From Papaver somniferum (lineage: Eukaryota > Streptophyta > Magnoliopsida > Ranunculales > Papaveraceae), in NCBI RefSeq assembly GCF_003573695.1, contig NC_039359.1, positions 153,442,210 through 153,506,209 on the forward strand: a stretch of 64,000 nt of DNA. Reading direction: 5' to 3'. Below the pieces are notes generated by a model. That model was not told the origin of the DNA. It saw nothing but the letters and a program-made list of their open reading frames with translations, and did no database searches. Both the position numbers and the translations under genes were made by a program. Positions 10,945 through 22,400 of the stretch are shown here, in pieces. The first letter of the stretch is position 1; the number at the start of each line of letters is the position of its first letter.

Positions 10945-11295
10945 CAAGGGTCGTTACTTTATATAACTAATCAAACTAACCACTCTAAAAGAAATTAGTA
11001 ATTGATAGCTAGGATCGTCATTTCATATGACTACATGTATGACGACCCTAAGTGTTACTTTTTACAGAGAGTTTTGGTTTTAGAGTCGTCTATGTGTAAA
11101 CAAAAAAACAAAACGACTCTAAGTGACCTAGTGTTAAAGGGTCGTCAATGTTTAGCACACTACCCTAACGATTTTTCATAACCTGGAAAAGTTGCAGGTT
11201 TGAGTCGTTATTGGTAGTGTCAATATACTGACGACCTCAGAGAGTCGTTTGGGTATACACCCCCCGACTATGACGACCCTTTCTCTGAGTTGTTA
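10945..11295. repeat. Motif array D, in transposase intron 1
   Basis: About thirteen copies or near-copies in 350 bp (GGGTCGTTA, GGATCGTCA, ATGACGACCCT, AGAGTCGTC, AAACGACTCT, GGGTCGTCAA, GAGTCGTTA, TGACGACCTC, GAGTCGTTT), alternating in orientation. It lies between the trihelix-like gene and transposase exon 1. Confidence 0.8.
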
Positions 11296-11801
11296 CATAG
11301 TGTGGATGATTCGACCACTTGGAGCACCATTCAGACAATTTGAAGAGTATAGGAAGTTTACCTGATTGTTTTGGCCTTGGGGTTTCTCATTTTGAGTGTT
11401 GGTTCCTTCATCTTGAGCAATGGGATCTTCATTCCAACCATTATTCATGCCTTCCTCTATCAACATCTCCTCATCAAACATCCAACCCATATCATTAGTT
11501 GAGACAATCTTACCATCAACACAATCATTGTTGTTATTTGAAGCTTCACCAATCTCATTCCCTCCACTTGAATCACCCATTTGTAAAAACCCTAGGTTTT
11601 CCTCTCAAAACTCCTCCTCTTCTTCTCAACACATAAAACACATTTTCCATAATATTCTCCTAAAATCAGATTTTAATCTAAATACACTTACCACACTAAT
11701 CAAACTAATTACTAATCATATAAGGACAGTTTTGCCATTTAGAAAATATTTTTTTAAGGGGTGACCCAAATTAGGATTGGGTGACATTTTTGTCCCGTAA
11801 T

Positions 11802-11843
11802 GCATGGCTTCCAATTAGAAGTTATGGCCTCAATTAAACTAGG
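11802..11843 (-). repeat. Right terminal inverted repeat of the MULE
   Basis: The complement reads CCTAGTTTAATTGAGGCC and continues CATAACTTCTAATTGG, matching the left repeat. It is followed at 11844-11851 by the target-site copy CTTTCAAT. Confidence 0.85.
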
Positions 11844-12042
11844 CTTTCAATAATTTAATGCCCAAATTTAGCCGTAGGGGGGCTTTAGGTTAAGAATATG
11901 CAAGTGTAGGCCGTGCGGGCCTCAACTAATCCGTGCGGGCCACACAGGCACACACTATTTACACCCACACCGACACGCAAATCACCAAAGTATCAATCCG
12001 CGTACATAATCCGCACTTTTCTTCTCTCGAAAATAGGAAAAA

Positions 12043-12184
12043 ATGGCGGACAAAGCAAGTAGAAGCCTGATAATTTATGGCGATGGACTAGTTAAACAAA
12101 TCTCATCATCACACATTCATCTCTATGATCTCGTTTCTCGAGGTTGCTCTGGGTTCTTATCTCTCACTCAATCCCCTAATGCAG
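12043..12184 (+). CDS. First exon of an unidentified host gene
   Basis: The ATG follows a purine-rich leader and opens a 47-codon reading frame starting MADKASRSLIIYGDGL, ending at a CAG/GTTCGT donor at 12184. The start resembles a conserved plant protein whose function I cannot name. No convincing next exon was found. Downstream are a duplicated intron-like region and then CBL exons of another gene, so this gene is either truncated or continues in exons I did not recognise. Confidence 0.45.
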
Positions 12185-13545
12185 GTTCGTTTTTTAACCC
12201 AATTCAAATTAAAATTTTCTTCCTTTTTCTCCATCAATTACTAAACTTAGTATTGGGTTTTGTATTTTTTGTCTAATTGATTAATGGGTTAATATCAAAA
12301 TCTTAAATTCATCTTCCATTTTCTTAGTTTTGATTCATATGATTAATTCTCGGAAAGGACTTACTTTTTTTTTTTTTTTGAACATTTTATTTTGCAACCA
12401 ACTTGCTAATTGAAGTTTAGTAAGTTAGGGGTTAACCCTTTGAAGCTGGACAATAAGTGGTTCCATTTCTTGTCGATGTTGAACTAAGGAGATGGTCAGT
12501 AGATTCATTTATAATGCTGCACTGCACCTGCAAAAATAGAAATTGTCTTGTATGTAGACACCTCTTGTTACACAGACGACGAAAAGATAGACCAGGTAAC
12601 TAGGTTAGTATGTGTATCTTGGTAGGAGTTGTTTTGTCTGAATAACCTTTGATAGTTCAATCTCTTCAATTTGAGTTTGCCAATTTTATAACATTCTTTG
12701 TGGAGAATGTAGCAACTCTGAAAATGAGCAAATATTGCTGTTAGAGCTACTTGAAAAAGCTGGTGGTGATCCAACATGCATCTAAGACATGTGCTTCTTC
12801 ATTTTTGTTTGAAGTTGGGGTCATCTTTAGATCCTACTTCCCAACTGTGTTTGTCACTGAAGCTACATAATTCTTGTAGAGTTTGGATATTGTAAAGGTA
12901 AAGCTAACACGGAATGAGTTTCTTAACTCAATTCAAATTTAAATTCTCTTTTTCTTTTTTTCCGTTACTTAGTAAACTTAGTAGTGGGTTTTGTATTTTT
13001 AGTCTAATTGATTGATGGGTTACTTTCAAAATCTTAAATTTAGCTTCTTTTTTTTTCTTCGTTTTGATGCATATATCAGCATAAGGGTTTAACTGTTGGA
13101 AAAGACTTAAAATTTGTCGCACACTTTATTCTGCAACCAATTTGCCAATTGAAATTTAGAAGAGCGATGGCTTGACTTCAAGCTGGGGGCAAAAAGTGGT
13201 TCCATTTTTATTTATTTTTTGTTAATGTTGAACAATGATGGTCATTAGCTTAGATTCATCTATAATGTTGCACAAGTAGAAATTGTCTTGTATGTAGCAG
13301 GTCCGTAAAGATAGACCGTAATTGTTTTGTCTTTGATAGTTCAATCTCTTCAATTTGAGTTTGCGAATTATAACAACTCTGAAAATGAGCAAATCCTGCT
13401 GTTAGAGCTAGTTGGCAAAGTTGGTGGTAATCCAATGTACATTTTCAATGACGAGAGCTGTGCTTCTGAGTTTTTGTTTGAAGTTTGGGTCAACTTTTAG
13501 ATTTTACTGCGAATCGTGCACCTTTTAGGACTAATGTCAGTCAGT
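12185..13545. repeat. Imperfect tandem duplication of about 700 bp
   Basis: Two units (about 12190-12900 and 12915-13545) share a series of blocks in the same order: AACTTAGTANTGGGTTTTGT, TTCTGCAACCAA or its variant, AAGTGGTTCCATTT, GAAATTGTCTTGTATGTAG, TTCAATCTCTTCAATTTGAG and CTCTGAAAATGAGCAAAT. Spacing differs by small indels. It is non-coding and intron-like; a short open stretch after GAAAATGAGCAA in both units could be a remnant exon. Confidence 0.75.
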
Positions 13546-13903
13546 GTTTGTTTTAGGTAGTAGGTTGGGAGGTTCATGTCTCTGTTGTTGAATGAGGCAT
13601 GTTTTTTCTTTTTTTTTTGGCAGGAAATGAGTGGTTTTTCGTCTTATATGAGAATCACGAATTCGTGCTTTTAGATGTATCTTGTTTTTGCGGAGTTGAG
13701 ATGTCCATCTATTTCACTTTTGCATTTCGGATATTGATTAGAAAAATGTAATAACATCTATTTCACTTTTGCAGGAGGAGCTTCAACAGGCACTTCTCCA
13801 GGCACCTGATGGAGAGAATCTTTCAATAAGTGCATTTATGTTTATGTAATTTGATTTTGCTGTAACCCCCATCTTGTACAGATTAAGTTGTCTGTTTTTG
13901 TTT

Positions 13904-14368
13904 TGTAGGAGTAAAATATCGCATACGTTAGTAATCAAGCGAAGTAAAGAATACAATCTAAGCGAAGAGAATCGCACACAGCAAATTTGAGATGACGCAC
14001 CAGATGATGTCAGCAAAGTCACGAGTAAAGTGTGAAGAACTGTGCGAAGAGGTACGCTATGCGAAGATGAGCGATTGTATATGAGCGAATGTGTCGCATA
14101 GTGATCCCGAAAATAGTGGGTTTCTTAGCTGTCATCCACTATGTAAAATCCTATATAAAGGAGAGAGGTCATTACTTGTAAGGGAGATTATAGAGTGAGT
14201 CTTGATCAAGAAATAGAGAGAGAGAAAATTAATCTAGGACAAATAGATCATTGTAATAGTTTGATCAATCCTTATAATTCTATTTACATTTCATATAATA
14301 AGAAGATGATTATCTAAATTCTCAATTAGTGATAGTGGGATGTAATTGTCAGATTTATGACAACTACA
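13904..14368 (+). repeat. 5' LTR of the Tat element (465 bp)
   Basis: Starts TGTAGGAGTAAAATATCGC and ends ATGACAACTACA. CCTATATAAAGG at about 14152-14163 is the likely TATA box. It is rich in GCGAA words, like the related LTR at 59468. Confidence 0.93.
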
Positions 14369-14372
14369 TTTT

Positions 14373-14390
14373 TGGCGATAGAAACAGCTC
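14373..14390 (+). other. Primer-binding site of the Tat element
   Basis: TGGCGATAGAAACAG lies four bases after the 5' LTR. The second Tat element has TGGCGCTAGAAACAGG in the same place, so both use the same primer type. I did not assign the tRNA. Confidence 0.6.
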
Positions 14391-14393
14391 TCG

Positions 14394-17300
14394 ATGATGA
14401 TTCCTATTAATAGATCTAAAATTTTAGGGAAATTAAGAAAGAATCATAAGGGATCCATGAAGACAACACGAATCATACCAATTCAAGGAAAAGGCAGAGA
14501 TATACAGTGTAATAACATAACTAGAGTATCAATTTCTGAGGCATATTTTCAAGCAACAATAACAGGGAGAATTCATAAAAGAAATTACGAAGGCAAGAAG
14601 ATAGAGACGGTAGACAAAGAATTTCCATTACAAGATTGGGAAAAGGTGAAGATTTACTTTGCGGCGGATGAAATTCCAGAAGAAAACTTACAGCGAACAG
14701 ATCCATTGGTAATTACGGTCACAGCTGAGCGAGAAAAAATTATTGCAAAACAGAGGGGATTTGAAGGATGGGCGATTGATAGAACATTGATAGATACAGG
14801 AAGTGCAGTTGATCTATTATTTTATCGCACATTCAAAGCAATGGGATATGAAGATGCAGAAATGACACCTACATCCTATAATTTTCATGGATTCAATAAG
14901 CAATTACAAAGCCGAAAGGAGAAATCGTGATACGAATATTACTGGGAGAGGTTCAAACAAAGATAACATTGTGTGTGATTGACATTAAGTCACCATACAA
15001 CATGTTGTTGGGACGACCATGGGTACATGGACTAAAGGTCGTAGCGTCAACATTACATCAATGTATTAGATTCCCAATTCCAAGCGGTATAGGTGAAATC
15101 AGAGGAGATGTTAAGGTTGTGAATACTTGTAATCAAATAGATGTGCGAAATTATGAAGGGAGAGCAAAGAAGCGAAAGGATCGATGGAGAAGAGCAAAAG
15201 AACAAAGGAAAGAAGAGGAATTTCGAATATACATGATAAGAGAGAAAGAGGGAAAAGGAATACCAGGCGAAGAATCAGCGGAGGAAGGTGGACAAATTAA
15301 AGAAACTAAGAAACCAACACCTATGGGGGAACCAAAAGAGAATTTTACTGCAGCGGAACAAACAAAATAAATAAACATAGGAACTGAAGAAGAACAAAAA
15401 ATATTAAGAATTGGAACTAAAATGGATAAAGAAGAAGAGGAAAAAACAATAAGCATTCTGTGAGAATATAATGATATTTTCGCATGGAGTATGGAAGAAA
15501 TTCCAGGAATAGATCCGTCTGTCGCATGATATAAATTAAACATTAAGAAGAATGTAAAGTCGTTCAAGCAAAGGATAAGGAAGATTGCAACTGATTATCA
15601 TCCTAAAATAGAAGCAGAATTGCAGAAGATGTTAGATGCAGGAATTATAAGGGAGGCAAAATATCCAGAGTGGATAGCAAATATGGTGGAGGTACCTAAA
15701 AAGAACAACGAAATTAGGATTTGCATAGATTTTACAGATCTAAACAAAGTGTGCCCTAAAGACAGCTTCCCTTTACCCGACATACCTCAAATGGTGGAAT
15801 CAGCATCAGGGAATGATAGAGTCACAATGTTAGATGGGTATAAAGGCTATAATCAAATTCCTTTGGCAGAAGAAGATCAAGAACACACTGCTTTCTTCGC
15901 ACCAGGAGGTTTATATTGTTACACGAAAATGCCATTTGGATTAAAGAATGCATGTGTGACTTATCAAAGAATGGTGCAGAATGTATTTGTAAAATGGATA
16001 CATAAAACATTAGAAGTCTATGTAGATGATATGCTAATTAAAAGCAAAGAGGCGAAAGATTATGTTGATAATTTGCGAGCAATATTTGAACAAATGTGAA
16101 AATTTAATATTAAAGTAAACGTAGAAAAATGTGCAATTGGCGTATCATCAGGAAAAATTTTGGGCTATATTATATCCAAGGAGGGAATACAAGTTGATCC
16201 GGAGAAGGTACAAGCGGTTAGAGATATGCCACCACCTGTAACAGTCAAAGATGTTCAAAAGTTAAACGGATTGATAGCATCATTGGGAAGATTTATTGCA
16301 AGATTTTCGGACAAATGTAAACACTTTTTCAATATATTAAAGAAGGGGACCAAATTTGAATGGACAATGGAGTGCGACAAAGCATTGCAGAGCATAAAAG
16401 ATTATTTAGTAAACTTATCCATTATGCAAAAGGCGAAGCAGGGAGAAGAAATGTTATTATACCTAGCATCAACATCTCATACATTAAGTGCAGTACTGTT
16501 ACGTTCAGATGAAGGTGTAGAAAAACCAATATATTACATAAGCAAAACGTATAACTCCGCAGAGAAAAATTATTCAAAAATTGAAAAGTTGATTCTCGCA
16601 CTGGTATATGCATCATTCAAGCTTCGCATTTATTTTCAAGCTCACAAAATTAAAGTATTAACAAGAGTACCAATTGAAAACGCGATGAAGAATTCGAAGA
16701 GGTCAGGAAGAATAGAGAGGTGGAATGCACAATTAGGAAACTATGAGATTGGTTATGAAATTTTATCTTCACCAAAATATCAAGTTATCGCAGTGTTTCT
16801 TACAGAAATTCCAATAGAAGAAGATGAATATGTAGAAGAAATGATGGAGGTCGATAAAGAACATGGAAATCTTAATGATTTATTAACTGAGTGAAATCCA
16901 AACAGATGGGAGATATTGGTGGATGGATCTTTCAATGGAGAAGGAAATGGAATTGATATTGTATTCATTTCACCAACAGGAGCGAGAATGACTTACTCAT
17001 TTAGATTGGACTTCCAATCCACAAATAATGAAACTGAATATGAAGTAGTTGTCCACGCATTAAGATTAGCAATTGAAATGAAGATTGAGGATGCGCGAAT
17101 GACTAGTGGTTCCCAGTTGGTAATTCGTCAGATAGAAGGCATATATACTACCAATGAACCATCTATGCAAAAATATAGGAAATTGGTTATGGATTTAGCA
17201 ATGTACATTCCAAAAATAAGCTGGAGACATATAGGGAGAAAAGATAATAGACTTGCAGATGCATTGGCGTTCATACCATCAATGTTAGTAGATCCGGTTG

Positions 17301-18664
17301 CAAGGGATATAAAAATACAAACACTATTATTACCATCTGTATAAAAGGGTGAAGAAGTGCAAACAAATGTGATGATCATAGACGATACACAAGAAGAAAT
17401 TGTGAGAGAAGAGAAGGATTGGAGAACTGAGATACACTCTTATCTAGAGAAGGGAGAATTGTCGAGGAAAAGATTAGAAGCACACAAATTAAAGAGTCGT
17501 GCGACAAATTATGAATTAAGGGATGGTGTTCTTTATAGAAGATCATTTCTTGGACCTTCACTCAGATGTCTTACGCGAAAGGAGGGAATCGAAATTCTAA
17601 AGGCATTACACTATGGCGATGCTGGCAACCATAGTGGAGGAAGATCACTCGGATACAGGGCAAAAATACAGGGCTATTACTGGCCCTACATGCATGAAGA
17701 TGCAAAGCAAGTTTCGAGGAGATGCGAAGAATGTCAACGTCATGGCAAGAAGATACATGCACCTGGGGCTATGCTTAATACATCAACAAATGTATGGCCC
17801 TTTGGAAAATAGGGAATAGATATTGTTGGACCATTTATACCAGGAACGGGGAAAAAAAGATTCCTAATTGTCGCAACAGACTATTTCACTAAATGGGCAG
17901 AAGTAAAAGCAGTTCAACATATTCGTGATAAAGACATCTTCACATTCATTTTTGAAAATATTATATGCAGATTTGGCATTCCTGCACAATTGGTGTCTGA
18001 TAATGGGAAGCAGTTTGAAGGTGAGAATATAACAATGCTGCTCAATGCATTCAAAATTCAAAGTGGCAAATCTGATCCTTTGTATCCTCAAAGTAATGGA
18101 CAAGTAGAAGCTACAAATAAAACAATCGCAGACAACCTGAAGAAAAAGTTAGAAGGGAACAACAAAGGATGGTGCGAACAAGTACATAATGCAGTATGGG
18201 CTTACAGAACTACAAGATGAGAAGCAACAGGAATGTCGTCCTTCTGTTTGACATATGGAGTAGAGGCAGTGCTACCAACAGAAGTTATCATCCCTACCAC
18301 AAAGAGAGAAGCTTGGGAAAAGAATTTAAGTGCAGACTTGATCTTAACAAAATTGGATGATTTGGAGGAAGTAAGAGAAGTCGCTTTGCAGCACATGGAA
18401 AATTATCAAAAAAGACTAGCTCGAGAATACAACAACAGGGTTAAAATAAGAGAATTCCAACCGGTAGAATTAGTGCTACGCGAAATTCCAGTATATCAAA
18501 AAAGAAAAGATGGAAAATTGGAGAAAAGCTGGGATGAACCTTATATAATAAAAAGAATAGTTGGGGAGGGAGCCTATGAATTAATGGATCCTGAAGGACG
18601 AAATACAGGTCGTAAATTAGATCGACCTTGGAATAGGAAGTTCTTGAAAAAATATTATCCATAG
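14394..18664 (+). pseudogene. Gypsy pol: protease, RT, RNase H, second RNase H, integrase
   Basis: Protease: DTGSAVDLLFY with the active Asp near 14797, then YNMLLGRPW after a one-base deletion near 14909. From 14927 everything is in one frame. RT 15620-16099 holds DFTDLNKVCPKDSFPLP, MPFGLKNA and the catalytic YVDD. The first RNase H and connection run to about 16890. The second RNase H (ILVDGSFNGEGNG, NNETEYE, RLADALA) is at 16916-17300. Integrase has the zinc finger (H..H, CEECQRHG), GIDIVGPF, DNGKQFEG and a PQSNGQVEATNK block, with a C-terminal domain ending at 18664. Stops at 15368, 15461, 15527, 16097, 16892, 17342, 17810 and 18218 interrupt it. Most fit CGA, CAA or TGG turned into stops by one transition. 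Confidence 0.92.
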
Positions 18665-18889
18665 CCACTTGCGAATTAACTCGCATGGATAAACAGTTAA
18701 AAGTATGTAAGTTCATATTTTTGAACAAGTCCGTAATGCGAATATTTCTCTTGAAAATTACGAAATTCTATAAAAGCAAAGTAAGACCTTGATACAAGGT
18801 TACAGAAAATGATATTTATTATCAGATTGGCTAGGAATCCGAATGTGGCGTGCACCCTAGTTCTCTCATATGCAAGAGGCAATATAGTA

Positions 18890-19420
18890 AGACCTATCGC
18901 ACGTCATAATTGGAAAGACCTAGAAGGCATGACTCAAGGGAAGGCTACACCGACCCCGGAACTTGAGTTGTGGAGATTTGGGGTGAGAATTAAACGATAA
19001 TGCCATCCGGGAGAGATACCTTAAATATTCAGTCTAAGACAGTAATCTTAGATTCAGAGCCTAAGGTGAGAAAGGCTCTCCCAAGGAGTGCAGAAACTCG
19101 ATCAAGGCGCCGAGGTACACGGTTGAGTCAAGAGTGCCCGGGGCATCTGGATCGTACCTTGCCACTGTTGACAAGTCTTGACTATGATGCACTCGGTCCG
19201 AAGATACCCCACTTAGGGTGCGGTCTTGCTGCCATAAACCTTATCGGTAGTGTATGCGAGACTGCAAAATCAACTGGTTGTTGAATAACTGGATGGGAAG
19301 AGCCATAATCTTAACCCGATAGAGGTAAGCTTCCTTGAAGGGGCAACCAGAGGGAAGATAAGGACGGCACCCTCCATTAGGGAGATGAATTGTGTCAAAA
19401 GACGTAAATATCACAGGGTT
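18890..19420. other. Conserved non-coding block between pol and the antisense gene
   Basis: No ORF of interest. The block is comparatively GC-rich and is clearly homologous to the complement of 55290-55790 in the other Tat element. Shared pieces include CTCCCAAGGAGTGCAGAA, GATCAAGGCGCCGAGGTAC, ACGGTTGAGTCAAGAGTGC, TTGACAAGTCTTG, CCCCACTTAGGGTGC, CTCCTTGAAGGGGCAACCAG and CACCCTCCATTAGGGAG. Conservation is higher than expected for dead spacer. Confidence 0.65.
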
Positions 19421-19811
19421 TTTACTCATGGGAGTATTAAGACTTGTGATATTTATGCGACAAACCTGAAGAGGAAATAATACAAGCGAAAAAGATAAGA
19501 CGAGATCAATGGGTCGATGTACTAAAATGCAAAGACCGCCTGCGATATCGTCGCACAAGAATGAGGAAATATAAGAACCTTTACATAGGAAGGCAAAATA
19601 TGACCTCCCAAGTAAGTTAAAAAAACTAATGATAGATTCGCACAATTGTTTCTTACAAAAAAGATAATAAGAGGCAAGTATGGGAATTAAAACAACGATA
19701 TATCATCTTCCTTGCAACAAACAAGTCTAAAAATACGAAGATTCAAAATACGTCAAAATAAAGAAAGGAAATCAAGAATGCTCAACAACAGCATCTTATT
19801 CAAAATACTTT

Positions 19812-22400
19812 TCAAATCTTAGCACTGGGTCCAGGATTTTCAGTCTCAGTAATGACCTCATCAGCAGACTTCTCTTCTTCTTGCTGATTTACAATCTCAG
19901 TAATGACCTCATCAGCAGACTTCCTCTTCTTCTTGCTGATTTTCAATCTCAGCATTGGCCTCATTAGCAGACTTCTCTTCTTCTTGCTGATTTTCTTCTT
20001 CATCTTCATCCTTTTCATCATCACTTAAAAAGTCATAATCACTATCTGGTTCGGGATATTCTTCAACTGCACTCATGTTACATATGGGGAGTTTTACTGC
20101 TAGGAGAGAATCGTTTAAAAGAATTCCGTCAATAACAGATTGGGCATTAGAATGAACTTTGCGAATAGAATATCTTTCAAGATTTATAGCATTCATCTCT
20201 AAAAAATTCTTCTGGTATGCGAACCTTCTTCGCGCTCTGCTTCGAGAAGCAGAAAGATAAAGCTTAAGATTCCCACGAGATATTTTCATATTCGTATATT
20301 CTTTGCGAGCATTGGATAATTCAGACTTCAATTGAGTAACAACAGAGTGGTGCGATCTTTCAGAATCTACAAAGAATAATAAATAGCCATAAAAAAATAA
20401 AAAAATTTAAATCAACACTGTGCGGAGAAATACTAAGAAATCATAATAAGGAAGTCAACTTTAGCTGACTACCTTGGAAGAATTTAGAAAGAGCAAGGGT
20501 ATTGTCCTTCATACTTTCCGTAGACTTATCAAATTCATCACCAACTGAACCACTGAGGCGAGATCGAATCTTCTTTTCTTCAAAAGAAAGAGATTTGTTC
20601 TTTTTCTTAAGAACATCATGGGAATTCTTCAATTGACTGTATTTTTCTTGAAACTGGTTCTTCTTCTCAGAAAGACTTATATTATTTTGAATAAGTTTCT
20701 CATTTTGGGAGCTTAAATCTTTAAGCGAAGTCTCGTATTGTTCCTTCAGTACGCGAAGAGTTCGCGCTTGATTTTCATTTATTTCATGAAGAATTAAATA
20801 CTGATGTGAAAATATTGCTTCTTTCTTCGAGAAAGATAGCTTCTCCTTAGAAAGAGTATGGTTTTCTTCTGATAAAGTTTGATGTTATAAATCAGCATCG
20901 CGTGACAATTTAGAAAAATAGGATATTTGATCATTAAAAAACTCAATTTTTTGAGTGAGATGGTTATTTTCATGGGAAAGATTGTTAATCTGATCAAGCG
21001 AATATGAATACTGATTATTTAATTGGCTTAGTTGAGACTGCAACTTCCCGTTATTCTCTTGAGTATCTTCAGCAAGGAATTGAAATTCATACCTCTCATT
21101 CGTTCGCTTCCGGTTTAAATCTTAATAAATGCACGAAGAAATTTACGAAAATGAATGTATGCGAAGGAATATAAAATACGATGAATAACTCAAATATAAT
21201 AATAAATACCTCTAAGTTTTTGATTTTCGCTGCGAAGAGTTTCAACATCAAAACTCGTAACTTGGAGTTCTCCTCTCAGCTTTTGTATTTCCTTCTCCAA
21301 AGAAACATTTTTCTGCGAAATTTCCAACTGAGAACAACTAGATTCAAAACGCTTTTCAGCTAGCATTATGCGACGATGAGAGTCCTAAAAGGAAAAAGAT
21401 GAAGTTAGTATAACTTGGAAGTAGCATAAAAGAAGATAAAGCTAAGGTACGAAAGATAGTTACCAGAACATCTAGAGCAACATGGAAGCTTGGGTCAATT
21501 TGGGAAAGGACCTCCTCCCTTGAAGCTTTATCAGCGGGAAATTAACATAGAAGCTTGCTTAAGGCAGAACAGGAGCGAAACTTGCAAGGATCATCAGTTA
21601 AAGATGGGGAAGAGTTGATGACGTCGGATAGAGTTTGAGTAGCAAGTTTTACACTATCCAAAGCTTTCTTGTTCAAAGTAAAAGAATTTAATAAGGATAG
21701 AGAAGGAGTATTAAAATCTGTTGAGATGGGGGATTTCTTTTGAAGAAGGTTTGGTTGAGAGATAGAATTAATGGGTGAAGGAAAAACTTGATTTGCATGC
21801 GATGGAGTCGCAGAGGCAATAGAAGGAGTACTTTTTATTCCTAGATTAAGAGAAAATTCTTTATTCACAGGAGACTCCTTTTCAAGAAAAAGTTCATCAT
21901 AAGTAACATAGGCATTCTCATATGTAAGACGGATTGTTGGTGAAGGGGTGGCAGGAACATTCTTCTCAGAAGCTTGTGATGGTGTAGGAGTGACAAGAAC
22001 ATTTTTCTCAGGAGTTTGAATTATTGTAGGAATGATAGGAGGATTAGTATGCGAAGGTTGAACTGTGGTTATAGGAACAACATCTACAACACTAAAATCT
22101 AGAATAGAAATATTTGAAGGGTTTGGTATGGGCTTGCGAAGCTTCTTAGCTTTTTGCTTCTTACCATCAACCATCTTAGAAACGGAAGCCTTCGAAAATA
22201 AAATAGATAAGAAATAGAGGCAACAATATTATTTCAAATAAATTGGATATTTCTTACTTCTTTATTGTGCGAAGTCTTCCTCTTATGAGATTCTTTATTA
22301 TCAATGTTTGGTTTCTTCTTCTGCGATTCTTTATTTTCATTCGAAGAAGATTTGGGTTTTTGCGTGATTTGAAGAGCGCTAATAGAAGAACTTTTCCTGT
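19812..22400 (-). pseudogene. Antisense multi-exon gene of the Tat element
   Basis: On minus, open segments follow each other: about 22397-22260 (Lys/Ser-rich), 22174-21542 (Pro/Ser/Thr-rich, starting MVDGKKQKAKKLRKP), several coiled-coil-like pieces from 21480 to 20440, and 20331-19912 ending in an acidic Glu/Gln-rich tail. GT-AG-like junctions separate them. The architecture matches the antisense gene of the second Tat element (51907-54600). Antisense ORFs near the 3' LTR are known in Tat elements (e.g. Grande, RIRE2 groups), with unknown function. The N-terminal domain seen in the other copy was not found here, and exon limits are approximate. Confidence 0.6.
19815..20005 (-). repeat. In-frame minisatellite, about 51 bp unit, 3-4 copies
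   Basis: Units of the form CTCAGTAATGACCTCATCAG followed by CAGACTTCTCTTCTTCTTGC repeat three to four times. On minus they encode repeats of ENQQEEEKSADEVITEI in the acidic tail of the antisense gene. One unit has an extra base that shifts frame. Confidence 0.7.

Larger units (their letters stand above)
7870..11580 (-). pseudogene. FAR1-like MULE transposase, decayed
   Basis: Proposed exons on minus, all phase 0: 11580-11362 (acidic, Asn-rich N-terminus starting MGDSSGGNE), 9848-9768, then 9678 down to about 7870. Exon 3 starts with a FAR1/WRKY-GCM1-type DNA-binding domain (CERAG, KCPFRI, DGRHNHPPP, LLGHPAYARLK). The MULE transposase core follows: FIDCTYKTNKYNMPLLN with the first catalytic Asp, FKDRDFAV with the second, and a CTGHIQKN block in place of the usual CRWHI. 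The C-terminal half remains recognisable (DYCQDTWLNPWKEKFVYAW, SHGRLKKILREN). Stops at 9298, 8593 and several below 8420, and a one-base insertion near 8521, show it is inactive. Exon 1 to exon 2 is inferred from splice signals and phase. Confidence 0.82.
3467..11843. mobile_element. MULE (Mutator-like) transposon with PMD gene, transposase gene and trihelix-like gene
   Basis: An 8,377 bp element is bounded by inverted repeats starting CCTAGTTTAATTG on both ends and by the 8 bp direct repeat CTTTCAAT. Inside are a spliced PMD gene on plus, a FAR1-like MULE transposase on minus converging on it, and a small trihelix-like gene on plus inside the predicted first intron of the transposase gene. 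The non-coding intervals hold four dense arrays of RAGTCGTYA/TRACGACTY. PMD genes are known passengers of plant MULEs. The two large genes carry stops and are dead; the small gene is open. Confidence 0.88.

Noticed and set aside
18793..19284. Plus-strand ORFs downstream of integrase
   Set aside because: They fall in the conserved non-coding block, are not preserved as frames in the second Tat element, and have no domain.
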